Shown: positions 15,941 to 25,279, numbered from the stretch's first letter. The stretch is DNA of 64,000 nucleotides from Bryobacterales bacterium (GCA_003170295.1 PNAJ01000114.1:1-64000), one strand, 5' to 3'. The notes: generated from the sequence alone by a model not told the origin. A program made the numbers and translations.

Positions 15941-17872
15941 ATGGGCGATTGCCACGGCTGCCCCAACAATATCGCGACCCTTCCTCCGCCTCCGGGCCTC
16001 GCCGTAGCGGGCTCTAATGGAGCAATCAGCCGCCGCCACATCGTGGCTATCGTCGGGCCGCCCAACTCCGGCAAATCGACACTGTTTAACCGCCTGACCG
16101 GCTTGCGCCAAAAGGTCGCCAATTTCCCCGGCGTGACCGTCGAGCATCGCATGGGCCGCGTGAAGCTCGAACAGGGCCGCGAGGTCTTCGTGGTCGATCT
16201 GCCGGGTGTCTATAGCCTCACTCCGCGCACTGAGGACGAGCGGGTCACTCACGATGTGCTCTCCGGACAGATGAAGGATATTCCGCGCCCGGACGCCGTC
16301 CTGCTGATCCTCGATTCCACCAATCTCAGCCGTCATCTGGTGCTGGCCGCACCGGTGTTGAGCCTCGGCCTGCCGACGCTGGTTATCCTCAACATGGCCG
16401 ACGATCTGAAGAACCGCGGGGGCGATGTGAACGTCCCGGAGCTGGCCATGCAGCTCGGCTCGCCCGTCGCGTTGGTGAGTGCGGCGAAAGGAACCGGCGT
16501 CGAAAAGATTTTCCAATTCCTCACGGGAGCGACCCTCGGCGCGGCTCCCAAAGCACCTCTCATTCAACTGCCCGTGATCCAGGACATTCCGAAATGCCGC
16601 GCCTGGGCGACGAGTATTGGCAACAAGACCGGCTATCACGCGCCCGCGCCTCCTTTGTGGACGCGAAGGCTCGACGCGTTCTTTCTTCACCCCGTCGGCG
16701 GACCGCTGGTCTTTCTGTTCGTCGTGGCCGCCGTCTTTCAGACGATTTTCAATGGCGCGCGTCCGCTGATGGACGCGGTGCAAGCGCTCATCGAGGTTTC
16801 TGGCCGATGGATCGGATATCTGATACCAAACGCGGCGCTCAAATCCCTGGTGGTCGATGGCATCTGGAAAGGCGTCGGCTCCGTCGTTATCTTTCTCCCG
16901 CAGATTCTTTTGCTGTTTCTGTTTATCGGAATCTTAGAAGACTCCGGTTATCTCGCCCGCGCGGCCCTCATCGCGGACCGCACCATGGCAAGGTTCGGCC
17001 TGCAAGGAAAAAGTTTCATCCCGCTGCTCTCGGCCTACGCCTGCGCGGTTCCCGCGATCATGGCCACGCGCACCATCGAGAACAAGCGCGACCGCATCGC
17101 GACCATCCTGATTGCTCCGTTCATGACCTGCTCGGCGCGTCTGCCGGTTTACATTCTGATCATCGGTGCGTTCATCCCCGACCGCCATTTTCTCGGTCCG
17201 TTCATGAGCATGCGCGTCGCGGTAATGCTGGGTCTTTATGTACTCGGCTTCGTGGCCGCGATTCTCACCGCGCGTCTCCTCAAATCGACGGTGCTGAAAA
17301 GCGGCCGCTCGTCGTTCATGCTGGAGATGCCGCCCTATCGCTGGCCCACGGCGCGAAGCCTGGCTCTGCGTCTTGTCGATCGCTCCAAAGTCTTCTTGAT
17401 GCGCGCGGGTACGGTGATCCTGGCCACCGCCATCATCATCTGGGTGCTTTCGAGCCTGCCGATCCACGATGGAAAGCCACCGGCGATAGAGCATAGCATC
17501 GCCGCCGGTATCGGACATTTTGTGGAGCCGGTGATCAAACCGCTGGGCTTCAATTGGAAGATCGGAATCGGTCTCATCACGTCGATGGCGGCACGCGAAA
17601 CCATCGTCAGTACGCTCGGCACGATCTATGGAATCCAGGACACCGGTAGCCAGCACGGCTTGCAGCAGGCATTGCGCCAGGATCTGACGCTCGGCGGAGC
17701 GGTCGCGCTGCTGGTCTTTTTCGCCTTCGCGATGCAGTGCATGTCGACCATCGCCGTGGTGCGCCGCGAAACCGGTGGATGGTTTTGGCCAGCGGTGCAG
17801 TTCGCGTACATGACCGGCCTCGCCTACGTCTGCGCGTTTCTCGCGAATCGTATCGTATCCATCTGGGCGTAG
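15941..17872 (+). CDS. feoB: FeoB, GTP-gated ferrous iron transporter
   Basis: 643 residues. A short Cys-containing extension (MGDCHGCP) precedes a GTPase domain with P-loop GPPNSGKST (~41-49), switch region NFPGVTVE, G3 DLPGVYSL and G4 NMADDL. The membrane part begins at ~245 and carries the repeated Gate segments (FLFVVAAVFQTIFN..., SGYLARAALIADR, AYACAVPAI). The family transports Fe(II) into the cytoplasm. The protein is shorter than E. coli FeoB (773 residues) but all core elements are present. It follows feoA by 7 nt. Confidence 0.95.
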   Translation: MGDCHGCPNNIATLPPPPGLAVAGSNGAISRRHIVAIVGPPNSGKSTLFNRLTGLRQKVANFPGVTVEHRMGRVKLEQGREVFVVDLPGVYSLTPRTEDERVTHDVLSGQMKDIPRPDAVLLILDSTNLSRHLVLAAPVLSLGLPTLVILNMADDLKNRGGDVNVPELAMQLGSPVALVSAAKGTGVEKIFQFLTGATLGAAPKAPLIQLPVIQDIPKCRAWATSIGNKTGYHAPAPPLWTRRLDAFFLHPVGGPLVFLFVVAAVFQTIFNGARPLMDAVQALIEVSGRWIGYLIPNAALKSLVVDGIWKGVGSVVIFLPQILLLFLFIGILEDSGYLARAALIADRTMARFGLQGKSFIPLLSAYACAVPAIMATRTIENKRDRIATILIAPFMTCSARLPVYILIIGAFIPDRHFLGPFMSMRVAVMLGLYVLGFVAAILTARLLKSTVLKSGRSSFMLEMPPYRWPTARSLALRLVDRSKVFLMRAGTVILATAIIIWVLSSLPIHDGKPPAIEHSIAAGIGHFVEPVIKPLGFNWKIGIGLITSMAARETIVSTLGTIYGIQDTGSQHGLQQALRQDLTLGGAVALLVFFAFAMQCMSTIAVVRRETGGWFWPAVQFAYMTGLAYVCAFLANRIVSIWA

Positions 17873-17939
17873 CATGTCGAAGTGCTGGATGTTTCGGGAA
17901 ATAGACATCCGCCGATAGCGTGGCCTCTCATTAGGTTTT

Positions 17940-18048
17940 GTGGGGCGGGCGCCCTCGCCCGCGCTGGACCCCCTGGTCCGGCTCTGCCAACGTACTCAAA
18001 GCGGAGGCCGACGCGGGCGTCGGCCGCAGTCCAGGGGGACTGCCCCAC
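17940..18048. repeat. REP-C/MITE-like element bounded by GTGGGGC/GCCCCAC
   Basis: 109 nt with terminal inverted repeats GTGGGGC and GCCCCAC. Inside are at least four hairpins: GCGGGCG-CCCT-CGCCCGC (17945-17962), GGACC-CCCT-GGTCC, GGCCGACG-CGGG-CGTCGGCC (18006-18025) and AGTCC-AGGG-GGACT. The ends match those of the transposase-bearing element at 30327-30929, so this is a probable non-autonomous relative. The rest of 17873-18138 has no gene. Confidence 0.75.
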
Positions 18049-18138
18049 TCCTCTGCCTCCTCCTAAGAAGCCGAATACAGCGGTTCGACTCTGGCAGCTG
18101 TCTACGGTCTCCTAGCTTGTTCTTTAAACTGGTGAGCA

Positions 18139-19272
18139 GTGCGCATTTTCATCTCTGCCGGCGAGGCCTCGGGCGACCTCTACGCATCTCGCGTCGTCGA
18201 AGCCCTCCGCTCGCGCCACCCCGACGCCGATTTCTTCGGCTGCGCCGGACCTCGCATGCAAGCCGCGGGCGTGCGTCCCGTGGTCGATTCGCGATCCATA
18301 GCCGTGGTCGGCCTGATAGAAGTGCTGGCGCACCTCCCTCGAATCTACGGCGAATTTCGCAAGTTGAAAAAGGCGATCGCCGCCCTGAAACCCGGCATCG
18401 CCGTACTCACCGACGCGCCGGATTTCAATTTGCGTCTCGCGAGATTTCTGCGGAAGCAGGGTGTGCCAGTGGTTTATCTGATCGCTCCGCAGGCATGGGC
18501 ATGGCGGCAGGGCCGCGTAAAGACGCTGCGGGCGACCGTCGACCGCCTTCTCTGCATCTTTCCCTTCGAAGAGGAGTTTTTCACGCGCCATGGGGTCCCG
18601 GCGAGTTATATCGGGCATCCGCTAGCGAGGATCGTCAAGACATCGCTGACCCGCGAGCAGTTTTGCGCAAAGTTTGGCTTGCCGTCCAGAAGGAAGATTG
18701 TCGTGCTCCTGCCCGGCAGCCGTCCGGGCGAGGTCGAGCGGCACCTTGAGGATCTGCTGGACGCCACAAAGCGCCTGGGCGGCCGCGATCTTGTGTTTTT
18801 ATTGGCACTCCCGGGCGGATTTGGCAACACTTTTTCGGAACGCATTCGCGGCTCGTCCATCCAAGTAATAGAAGGCGCGACCTGGGATGCGCTGGCCCAT
18901 GCAGAGATGGCGCTGGCCGCGAGCGGGACCGTGACCATTGAGGCGGCGCTCCTCGGCTGCCCTCTGGTGACCTTTTACAAGGTAAACGCGTTAAGTTGGA
19001 TACTGGGCCGCTGGCTGGTCCGGGCGCCGTTTCTGTCGATGGTGAATGTGGTCGCCGGGAGGAAGATCGCGCCCGAGTTGATCCAGGACGAGATGACTGG
19101 TCAAAGGATCGCGGCCGAGGCGATCCGGCTGTTGGACGATCCGGTTGCGTTGGAAACGATGCGAGCCGGTCTGAAAGAGGTCGCGGCGAAGCTTGCCAGT
19201 GAGCGCGATCCGATGGAGATCGCGGCGGAATGGGTACAGAAGGTCGTGCATGAAAAAGTTAGGCGTACTTAG
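18139..19272 (+). CDS. lpxB: LpxB, lipid A disaccharide synthase
   Basis: 377 residues, GTG start. N-terminal ISAGEASGDLYASRVVEAL and the GPRMQAAGV segment, IAPQAWAWRQGRVKTL, and PGSRPGEVERHLEDLL (~191) are diagnostic of the GT19 family. The enzyme condenses 2,3-diacylglucosamine 1-phosphate with UDP-2,3-diacylglucosamine to give the tetra-acyl disaccharide of lipid A, at the inner membrane. Together with the LpxD domain at 7481-9280 this indicates a lipopolysaccharide-bearing diderm. The next gene begins 23 nt before its stop. Confidence 0.95.
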   Translation: MRIFISAGEASGDLYASRVVEALRSRHPDADFFGCAGPRMQAAGVRPVVDSRSIAVVGLIEVLAHLPRIYGEFRKLKKAIAALKPGIAVLTDAPDFNLRLARFLRKQGVPVVYLIAPQAWAWRQGRVKTLRATVDRLLCIFPFEEEFFTRHGVPASYIGHPLARIVKTSLTREQFCAKFGLPSRRKIVVLLPGSRPGEVERHLEDLLDATKRLGGRDLVFLLALPGGFGNTFSERIRGSSIQVIEGATWDALAHAEMALAASGTVTIEAALLGCPLVTFYKVNALSWILGRWLVRAPFLSMVNVVAGRKIAPELIQDEMTGQRIAAEAIRLLDDPVALETMRAGLKEVAAKLASERDPMEIAAEWVQKVVHEKVRRT

Positions 19273-21208
19273 TTGTCTGATCGTGACCGAGCTATTGAGC
19301 GCGCAGGACCGCTCCGCGCGCCAGCAGAAGATCGACGTGCAGAGCTATCTGATCGACGCGCAGGTGGACCCGCGCGCGCAGACTCTGAACGCCACTGTGT
19401 TGGTGCGATTCATCCCGCTCGAAGACACGTCCTCGGTGACGTTCGAGCTGAACAATGCGCTGAATATTTCCAAGGTCGTCGACGAAGACGGCCGGCAAGT
19501 GACTTCGTCCCGTTTGCAGCAGGACATGAGCGTGCGCCTGAGCCTTCCCCAAACGTTGAAGAAGGGCAAGGTCGCCGCGCTCACGTTTGTCTACGACGGC
19601 AAACTCTCAGGCGATGAGGAGTCGCCGGTATTCGGGATCAAGTTCGCCGCCATTCATCCGGAGACGTCCTATCTTCTCTATCCTTCGCGCTGGTTCCCGG
19701 TGAACGATTACTCGACCGACCGTTTCAGCTCCGATCTGAAGGTCACCGTGCCGGACGGGTATAACGTCGTCTCGAGCGGGTCCGAGAGCAAGGATAATGC
19801 TCCCGCCGGTCAGTCTTCGTTTCGATTTAAGTACGACCAATCCTCGTTCCCCGGCAGCTTCGCTATCGTGCGCGGCCAGGCCCAAATGGTGGCCTCCGGC
19901 GGCATCAAGACATATTTTTATTTCCGCGATGCCTCGGCGATGGTGCAGGCCTATGGCGACGAGATCGCCAAAGCAATTTCGTTTTTCACCAGCGTTTATG
20001 GCGTGCCTCCCCGCTTGAGCCTCACGGTTGTCGAGACCGAAGCTGGGGCCGCGAGCGGCTACTCCGCTCCCGGGATGCTGTTCTTTTCCCCCGCTGGGAT
20101 CGGCAAGCAAGTAAACACCAAGCTGATCGCGAATCAGGTATCCCGGCAGTGGTTCGGGACGCTCGTCTCGCCCACCACCCGGAATCATATGTGGCTCGAA
20201 AACGGCCTGGCGCGATATTCCGAGTTCCTCTACGACGAGCACTTGAACGGACCTGGCGCGCTGGCCTCTGACGTTCACGATGCCTACGTCGAGGCCCTTA
20301 CCGTCGATCAGCCGCCGATGATTCAGTCCGCTCGTCTCGAAGACTATTCGCCGGAATATTGGGCGGCCACGGGCGGTAAAGGAGCGGCCGTGCTCCAGAT
20401 GCTCCGCAATGTGCTCGGCGACGACCAGTTCATGAAAGTGCTGAAGGAATATCCGGCGCGCTTCGCCTGGAAGTCGGCGAATACCGACGATTTTCACAAA
20501 ATTTGCGAGGAAGCGTACGGACAAAGCTTGAACTGGTTTTTCCAACAGTGGGTGGAATCGAGCGGCGCGCCTGAATTCAAGATGGAGTACACCGTGTTCC
20601 GCACCCAGAAGGGATTCCGCGTAATGGGGAAAATCTCGCAGGACCTCGACCTGTTCCGCATGCCCGTCACTCTGCGTGTCGAAACCGAAGGAAACCCGGA
20701 GGAAAAGACCATTGAGGTCGTGGGTACATCTTCTGAGTTTGTCGTCGAGACGTTCGGCAAGCCGAAAAACGTGGTGCTCGATCCCAAAGGCCTTGTGCTG
20801 CGATTCTCCACTACAGCGCGCGTCGCGGTGGCGATCCGCAAAGGCGAGCAATTCGTCGAAGTCGGCGAATATAACGAAGCCCTGAAAGAATATCAGAAAG
20901 CGCTCGACGTGGCGCGCAACAGTTCGCTCGCGCACTTCCGTATCGGACAGGTTCATTTCCTCGAAGGAAACTGGTCGCCCGCCGCCAACGAGTTTCGCGA
21001 AGCCATCAACGGCGATCTGGAGCCGAAGTGGACCGAAGTGTGGTCGCACATCAACCTGGGTAAAATTTTCGACGTCAGCGATCAGCGCGACCGCGCGTTA
21101 AACGAGTATCGCCAGGCCGCGCGCACCAAGGACAACACCCAAGGCGCCCTGGACGAAGCCGCGAAATACACCGCCCAGAAATACGAAAAGCAACGCACCA
21201 CGAACTAG
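19250..21208 (+). CDS. M1-aminopeptidase-like protein without zinc site, with C-terminal TPRs
   Basis: 652 residues from the ATG at 19250, where a Sec signal peptide starts (KKLGVLSCLIVTELLSA). The N-terminal beta sandwich and the middle domain follow the M1 (gluzincin) plan. The key motifs are replaced, however. The HEXXH position reads NQVSR (in LIANQVSRQWFG, ~293), the third zinc ligand position in WLNEGFAEY reads WLENGLARY, and GxMEN reads GAASG. The fold should be kept but peptidase activity is very unlikely. From ~545 two to three TPR units follow (YNEALKEYQKALDVARN, HFRIGQVHFLEGNWS). It may be a periplasmic binding or scaffold protein. It overlaps lpxB by 23 nt. Confidence 0.85.
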   Translation: MKKLGVLSCLIVTELLSAQDRSARQQKIDVQSYLIDAQVDPRAQTLNATVLVRFIPLEDTSSVTFELNNALNISKVVDEDGRQVTSSRLQQDMSVRLSLPQTLKKGKVAALTFVYDGKLSGDEESPVFGIKFAAIHPETSYLLYPSRWFPVNDYSTDRFSSDLKVTVPDGYNVVSSGSESKDNAPAGQSSFRFKYDQSSFPGSFAIVRGQAQMVASGGIKTYFYFRDASAMVQAYGDEIAKAISFFTSVYGVPPRLSLTVVETEAGAASGYSAPGMLFFSPAGIGKQVNTKLIANQVSRQWFGTLVSPTTRNHMWLENGLARYSEFLYDEHLNGPGALASDVHDAYVEALTVDQPPMIQSARLEDYSPEYWAATGGKGAAVLQMLRNVLGDDQFMKVLKEYPARFAWKSANTDDFHKICEEAYGQSLNWFFQQWVESSGAPEFKMEYTVFRTQKGFRVMGKISQDLDLFRMPVTLRVETEGNPEEKTIEVVGTSSEFVVETFGKPKNVVLDPKGLVLRFSTTARVAVAIRKGEQFVEVGEYNEALKEYQKALDVARNSSLAHFRIGQVHFLEGNWSPAANEFREAINGDLEPKWTEVWSHINLGKIFDVSDQRDRALNEYRQAARTKDNTQGALDEAAKYTAQKYEKQRTTN

Positions 21209-21212
21209 TGTT

Positions 21213-21245
21213 TTTGTGGGGCGGACCCCCTGGACACGCTCCTGT
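21213..21245. repeat. partial REP-C element
   Basis: TTTTTGTGGGGCGGACCCCC matches the left end of the GTGGGGC-type elements at 17940 and 30329. No matching right end follows, so it is a fragment. It fills the gap between two convergent genes. Confidence 0.55.
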
Positions 21246-21252
21246 GAGCGAA

Positions 21253-22041
21253 TTAAAACAGTGCGTTCGCTTCCACGAACGGCACCGACCCTTCGATCAT
21301 TTCCTCAAACCGTCCGCTCTTCTTCAGCGCCTCCGCGATCCGCCGCGTATGCCCCATCGCCGACCTCATCATCCCCGAGCCCACACTCACCCGCGCGACT
21401 CCCAGCGCTTTCAATCGCGCAACCGGCGGCGTTCCCGCGACCGCCAGCACATTAATCGGAAATTGCAGCGCGTCCACAAATCGCGCGATCAAATCCTCCG
21501 TCGCGATTCCCGGAATGAACAGGCAGTCCGCCCCCGCGTCCCGATAAGCCTTGAGCCTTTCCGTCGCGCGCAAGAACCGCGTAGCCTCGTCGCCGATCTT
21601 CATCAGGAGCACATCGGTTCTCGCATTGATTACGACGTCCCCCGTCCGCCGGACCGCCGCGATTCTGCTCACCTGTTCGTCGATCGAAGCCAGCGACTCC
21701 GGCCCGTGGCCCAAAATATCTTCAAGATTCAACCCCACCGCGCCCGATTCGATCAGCGCCGCAGCGGTCTCCGCGATGTCTCCATACCCGCCTTCAAGAT
21801 CCGCAGTGACGGGAACGTCCACGCATCGTGCGATTCTCGACACCGCCGCCAGCATCTCTTTCGCGGGAATGTGCTGCCCGTCCGGATAGCCCAGTGAGAA
21901 CGATACGCCCGCGCTGGTGGTCGCAATCGCCGGAAACCCGAGCTCTTCAAAAATCCGCGCGCTCGCGCAATCCCACGCATTCGGCAGCACCAGCACTTCC
22001 GGCTCCCGATGCAGCGCGCGAAGCGTCTCCGCTTTGGTCAC
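21253..22041 (-). CDS. isocitrate lyase/PEP mutase superfamily protein
   Basis: 262 residues from the GTG at 22041, one base after the trxB stop, with AAGGG upstream; the longer reading lies inside trxB. A TIM-barrel with LVLPNAWDCASARIFEELG, ATTSAGVSFSLGYPDGQ, DLEGGYGD and NLEDILGHGP is typical of the PEP-mutase/2-methylisocitrate-lyase-like subgroup. The KKCGH motif of true isocitrate lyases is absent. Family members cleave or form C-C or C-P bonds next to a carboxylate; the substrate here cannot be named. Likely co-translated with trxB. Confidence 0.85.
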   Translation of the reverse strand: MTKAETLRALHREPEVLVLPNAWDCASARIFEELGFPAIATTSAGVSFSLGYPDGQHIPAKEMLAAVSRIARCVDVPVTADLEGGYGDIAETAAALIESGAVGLNLEDILGHGPESLASIDEQVSRIAAVRRTGDVVINARTDVLLMKIGDEATRFLRATERLKAYRDAGADCLFIPGIATEDLIARFVDALQFPINVLAVAGTPPVARLKALGVARVSVGSGMMRSAMGHTRRIAEALKKSGRFEEMIEGSVPFVEANALF

Positions 22042-22042
22042 G

Positions 22043-22966
22043 CTAATGCCCTTCGGCTTCCAAATACCGCTCCGCCTCGATCGCCGCCATGCACCCCGCG
22101 CCGGCCGCGGTGACTGCCTGCCGATAGACGCGATCCTGCACGTCCCCCGCATGAAAAACGCCTTTAATATTGGTGCGCGCGCCGCCCTTCGACAAAATGT
22201 AGCCGTCCGGATCCAGGTCGATCTGCCCCACGTAAGGCTTCGTATTCGGAATGTGCCCGATCGCGAGAAAAAATCCATCCACCGCCTGATCCCACGTCTT
22301 GCCCGTCTTCACCGACCGCAGCGTCACGCCGGTAACCTCGTTTTTCGCGATGTCGTGGATGTCCTCGACCACCGTGTTCATCAGGAATTTAATTTTCGGG
22401 TTCGCCTTCGCGCGATCCAGCATGATCTTCGACGCGCGGAATTCCTCGCGCCGATGCACCAGCGTCACCTCGGAGCCGAAGCGTGTCAGAAAATTCGACT
22501 CTTCCATCGCCGTATCGCCGCCGCCCACCACCATGATTTTGCGATCCCGGTAAAACGCCCCGTCGCACGTCGCGCAGGAACTCACGCCATGGCCGATCAG
22601 CTTCTGCTCGTTCGGCAATCCCAGCCATTTTGCCGACGCCCCCGAGGCGATGATCAGCGTCAGCGTCTCGTGCCACTCGCCGTCGATATTCAGCCGGATC
22701 GGCGTGCCCTTCAAATCCGCTTCCGTCACCGACCCATACATGAACTCCGCGCCAAACTCCTCGGCCTGCTTCTTCATGTTCTCGACCAGATCGGGACCGT
22801 TGATGCCGCCCGGAAATCCAGGAAAATTCTCGACCGAAGTCGTGAGCGATAGCTGCCCTCCGGGCTCATGCCCGATCACGACCAGTGGCTTTAGGTTGGC
22901 TCGGGCAGTGTAGATCGCCGCGGTATTTCCAGCGCATCCGGAACCGATAATGATAACGTTTCGCAC
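22043..22966 (-). CDS. trxB: thioredoxin reductase
   Basis: 307 residues from the GTG at 22966; the frame continues upstream only through the neighbouring aminotransferase gene. FAD-binding GSGCAGNTAAIYTARA, the redox-active CATC in SSCATCDGAFYRDRK, the NADPH site VVGGGDTAMEESNFL, and GVFHAGDVQDRVYRQ identify a low-molecular-weight thioredoxin reductase. It reduces thioredoxin with NADPH in the cytoplasm. The unusual point is GSGCAG where GSGPAG is usual in the dinucleotide loop; the motif remains glycine-rich and should bind FAD. Confidence 0.93.
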   Translation of the reverse strand: MRNVIIIGSGCAGNTAAIYTARANLKPLVVIGHEPGGQLSLTTSVENFPGFPGGINGPDLVENMKKQAEEFGAEFMYGSVTEADLKGTPIRLNIDGEWHETLTLIIASGASAKWLGLPNEQKLIGHGVSSCATCDGAFYRDRKIMVVGGGDTAMEESNFLTRFGSEVTLVHRREEFRASKIMLDRAKANPKIKFLMNTVVEDIHDIAKNEVTGVTLRSVKTGKTWDQAVDGFFLAIGHIPNTKPYVGQIDLDPDGYILSKGGARTNIKGVFHAGDVQDRVYRQAVTAAGAGCMAAIEAERYLEAEGH

Positions 22967-22986
22967 ACTTTTATCGTAACAATAGA

Positions 22987-24111
22987 TCAGCGGCCCGCCG
23001 GGACGGCGCACGCCCGAAGTTCCACCCCGATCCTTCGCAGCCCTTCGCGCATATACTCTTCCCGCCCGCCCAGCCAGATCCGCAAATATCCCTCCAGACC
23101 CACATACGCCCCCGGCACCACCAGCGTGCTTTGCCGCACTCTCATCCGTTCGCACAACTCCGCCGACCCCACATCTGCGTGATACTTCACCAGCGCAATC
23201 GCCCCCGCCTCCGGCTCGCGCCATTCCAAAAATCCGTCGAAGCCGGCGACCCACTCCCGCGCGATCTCTAAATTCGCAGTCAGCAACTCGCGAGTCCGCG
23301 CATAACACCGTTCGCGATTCTTCACCGCCACCCGGGCAATTTCGTCGGACATCTTGTTCGGACAAATCGTCACGTAATCGTGCTGCGTCCAGCACTCCGC
23401 GATCATTTCCTTCGGCCCCACGATCCATCCGATCCGCACGCCCGGAATCCCATACGCCTTCGATAACCCGCTCGTCACGATCACGCGCTCGCTCATGCCC
23501 CAAAAACTCTTCGTGCGAGGACGCGAAATTTCCGCCCCCAAATAGACCTCGTCACTAATGAGATACGCGCCCACTGAATCGCACCGCTCGACAATCCTCT
23601 TCATCGCCGCGTCCGATAAAACCGCGCCCGTAGGATTGTTAGGATTCGAAACGTACACCATCCGCGTCCCCTGCCCCACCGCTCTCTCGAACTCCTCCCA
23701 ATCCGGCTCCCACCCTCGATCGAGCCGCAGCTTGAAGGTCCGCGTCTCCGCTCCCAAACTCCGCGGCACGCCCCACAACTGCATGTAATTCGGAGTCTCC
23801 AGCGCAAACACATCGCCCTCGCGCAGTTGGCTCAGCGCGGCCATGTAATTCGCTTCGGACGTCCCATTCGTCACCTGAAAAGTCTCGGCCGTCGTCCCGG
23901 GATAAATCTTCGCGAGCGTCTCGCGCAGCGCGAGCGTTCCATTCGACTGGCTATACCCCAGCGGCACATCGAGAAATTTCTCAAGATCGAACCCCATCGC
24001 GACCAGCTCGCGCAACGTCAGAGGGCTCACCCCGCTCTCGCTCATGTCGTACTCGACCAGGTTCTCCCAGGTCGATTGCATCCTTTCCATCTGAAAAACT
24101 TCAATTTTCAC
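22987..24111 (-). CDS. PLP-dependent aminotransferase, class I/II
   Basis: 374 residues from the GTG at 24111, which has AAGGGGAGAG upstream. Aspartate-aminotransferase fold: substrate loop GYSQSNGTLALRE, ETPNYMQLWGVPRSLG, SNPNNPTGAVLS, DEVYLGAE, and the Schiff-base lysine in SGLSKAYGIPG (~217), then RIGWIVGP. Amino-acid versus carbon-sulfur-lyase specificity cannot be decided. It is one of two distant aminotransferases in a minus-strand cluster with a cyclodeaminase-like protein, a PLP dehydratase, an amidohydrolase and a permease. Confidence 0.88.
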   Translation of the reverse strand: MKIEVFQMERMQSTWENLVEYDMSESGVSPLTLRELVAMGFDLEKFLDVPLGYSQSNGTLALRETLAKIYPGTTAETFQVTNGTSEANYMAALSQLREGDVFALETPNYMQLWGVPRSLGAETRTFKLRLDRGWEPDWEEFERAVGQGTRMVYVSNPNNPTGAVLSDAAMKRIVERCDSVGAYLISDEVYLGAEISRPRTKSFWGMSERVIVTSGLSKAYGIPGVRIGWIVGPKEMIAECWTQHDYVTICPNKMSDEIARVAVKNRERCYARTRELLTANLEIAREWVAGFDGFLEWREPEAGAIALVKYHADVGSAELCERMRVRQSTLVVPGAYVGLEGYLRIWLGGREEYMREGLRRIGVELRACAVPAGR

Positions 24112-24175
24112 GAGTCTCTCCCCTTGCACTCAATCGCACAAATTCCGCTCTCTTCCCGCACCCATCCACAAAATC

Positions 24176-24282
24176 GCGAAAAGTGGGGACAGACCTCTCT
24201 GTCCCAGGCGCCACCATCCCGCGCAACAATCACGCCACAATCCCCGCGCCAGTGGACAGAGCGGTCTGTCCCCATTTTTCGC
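24176..24282. repeat. REP-D inverted pair
   Basis: The left arm 24176-24204 (GCGAAAAGTGGGGACAGACC then TCTCTGTCC) and the right arm 24254-24282 are inverted copies of 29 nt with three mismatches. Each arm forms its own hairpin, GGACAGA-N4-TCTGTCC. The pair lies between two minus-strand genes; no gene is visible in 24112-24333. Confidence 0.8.
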
Positions 24283-24333
24283 CCTGTCCTCAACTTCGGA
24301 CGTTCCCGCACTCGTCTCCCCACGCACTACCTT

Positions 24334-25197
24334 TCACAAAATCATCTCCGCTATAAACAGATCCTCCACCCCGAGCCCCGTCAAATCAGCCACCGAACTT
24401 TCCATCGGGCCTTCTGATAAGTGCCGCCGCTCGCAAAACTCCCCAATCTCCATCGCCCTCTCGCGCTGATCCAGCGCATGCTGCAACTCCCCCAGCTTCT
24501 CGCATTGCTCCCGCGAATCCAGCAGCAGCAAATCGGCCTCGCGCAGAATCTGCTGATCCAGCTCCTGCTTGCCCACAGAATCCGCACCCACGGCCGAGAT
24601 ATGCGTCCCCGGTTGAATATCCTTCGCAAACAATAAAGGACTCCTCGACGCAGTACACGTCACGATCAATCTTGTCGCCGCCGCCAACTCCGCGGGCGAT
24701 TTCACAACCGTCGCCCCGATCTCCTCAGCACATCGCCCAGCTTTCTCTAAATCCCGGCCCCAAAGAAAAATCCGCTCCAGCGGCAGAACCTTCCGATGAA
24801 ACCGGGCCGTCAAACGAGCCTGAATTCCCGTCCCCAAAATCCCAATCGACGTATCCCTCCGCCCCAATTCCCGAGCCACCATCGCCGCCACCGCCGCCGT
24901 CCGCACATCCGTCAGATGGCCTTCATCGGCAAGGTAAGCTACCGGCTCGCCCGTCTCCGCCGAAGAAAGCAGCATCATCCCGTGGCCGGTAGAAGCCATC
25001 TTCAGCACGAAGTATTTCCCTCCGCGCCGATAGCTCGACTTCATATGAACCTCGCCGCCATTGGCAATATCGAGGTGCATTGGCATCGGCGTCGAGCATT
25101 CTCCCCGAGCCTGCGCGATCAGCGCCTCGCGCATCCGAAGGATCACCTCGCCATCGTTGATCCGCCCACGTATTTGCTCCAGATTTAGGATGCGCAC
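24334..25197 (-). CDS. ornithine cyclodeaminase/mu-crystallin family protein
   Basis: 287 residues. Substrate-domain HMKSSYRRGGKYFVLKMAS and LSSAETGEPVAYLADEGHLT, then DVRTAAVAAM and a Rossmann NAD(P) site GILGTGIQARLTARF (~117-131), and GADSVGKQELD. The family includes ornithine cyclodeaminase, alanine dehydrogenase and ketimine reductases. The protein is shorter than typical ornithine cyclodeaminase (~330-350), with the truncation spread over the N-terminal domain. The neighbouring aminotransferase and dehydratase genes suggest amino-acid degradation. Confidence 0.85.
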   Translation of the reverse strand: MRILNLEQIRGRINDGEVILRMREALIAQARGECSTPMPMHLDIANGGEVHMKSSYRRGGKYFVLKMASTGHGMMLLSSAETGEPVAYLADEGHLTDVRTAAVAAMVARELGRRDTSIGILGTGIQARLTARFHRKVLPLERIFLWGRDLEKAGRCAEEIGATVVKSPAELAAATRLIVTCTASRSPLLFAKDIQPGTHISAVGADSVGKQELDQQILREADLLLLDSREQCEKLGELQHALDQRERAMEIGEFCERRHLSEGPMESSVADLTGLGVEDLFIAEMIL

Positions 25198-25214
25198 AGA
25201 TTTGTTTTCTTCTT

Positions 25215-25259
25215 GGTGGCGCGAGCTTCAGCTTGCCGCCGAGACTTCAGCCTCGGCCT
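25215..25259 (+). repeat. REP-E palindromic repeat, copy 1
   Basis: GGTGGCGCGAGCTTCAGCTT and a second hairpin GCCGAG...CTCGGC. It shares the first ~21 nt with 26222-26264 and, inverted, with bases 1-15. It fills the gap between two minus-strand genes. Confidence 0.7.
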
Positions 25260-25279
25260 TCTAAATGACCCCTTCCAAA

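Noticed and set aside
19607-21049. 480-codon minus-strand frame
   Set aside because: Antisense of the M1-like gene; no recognisable domain.
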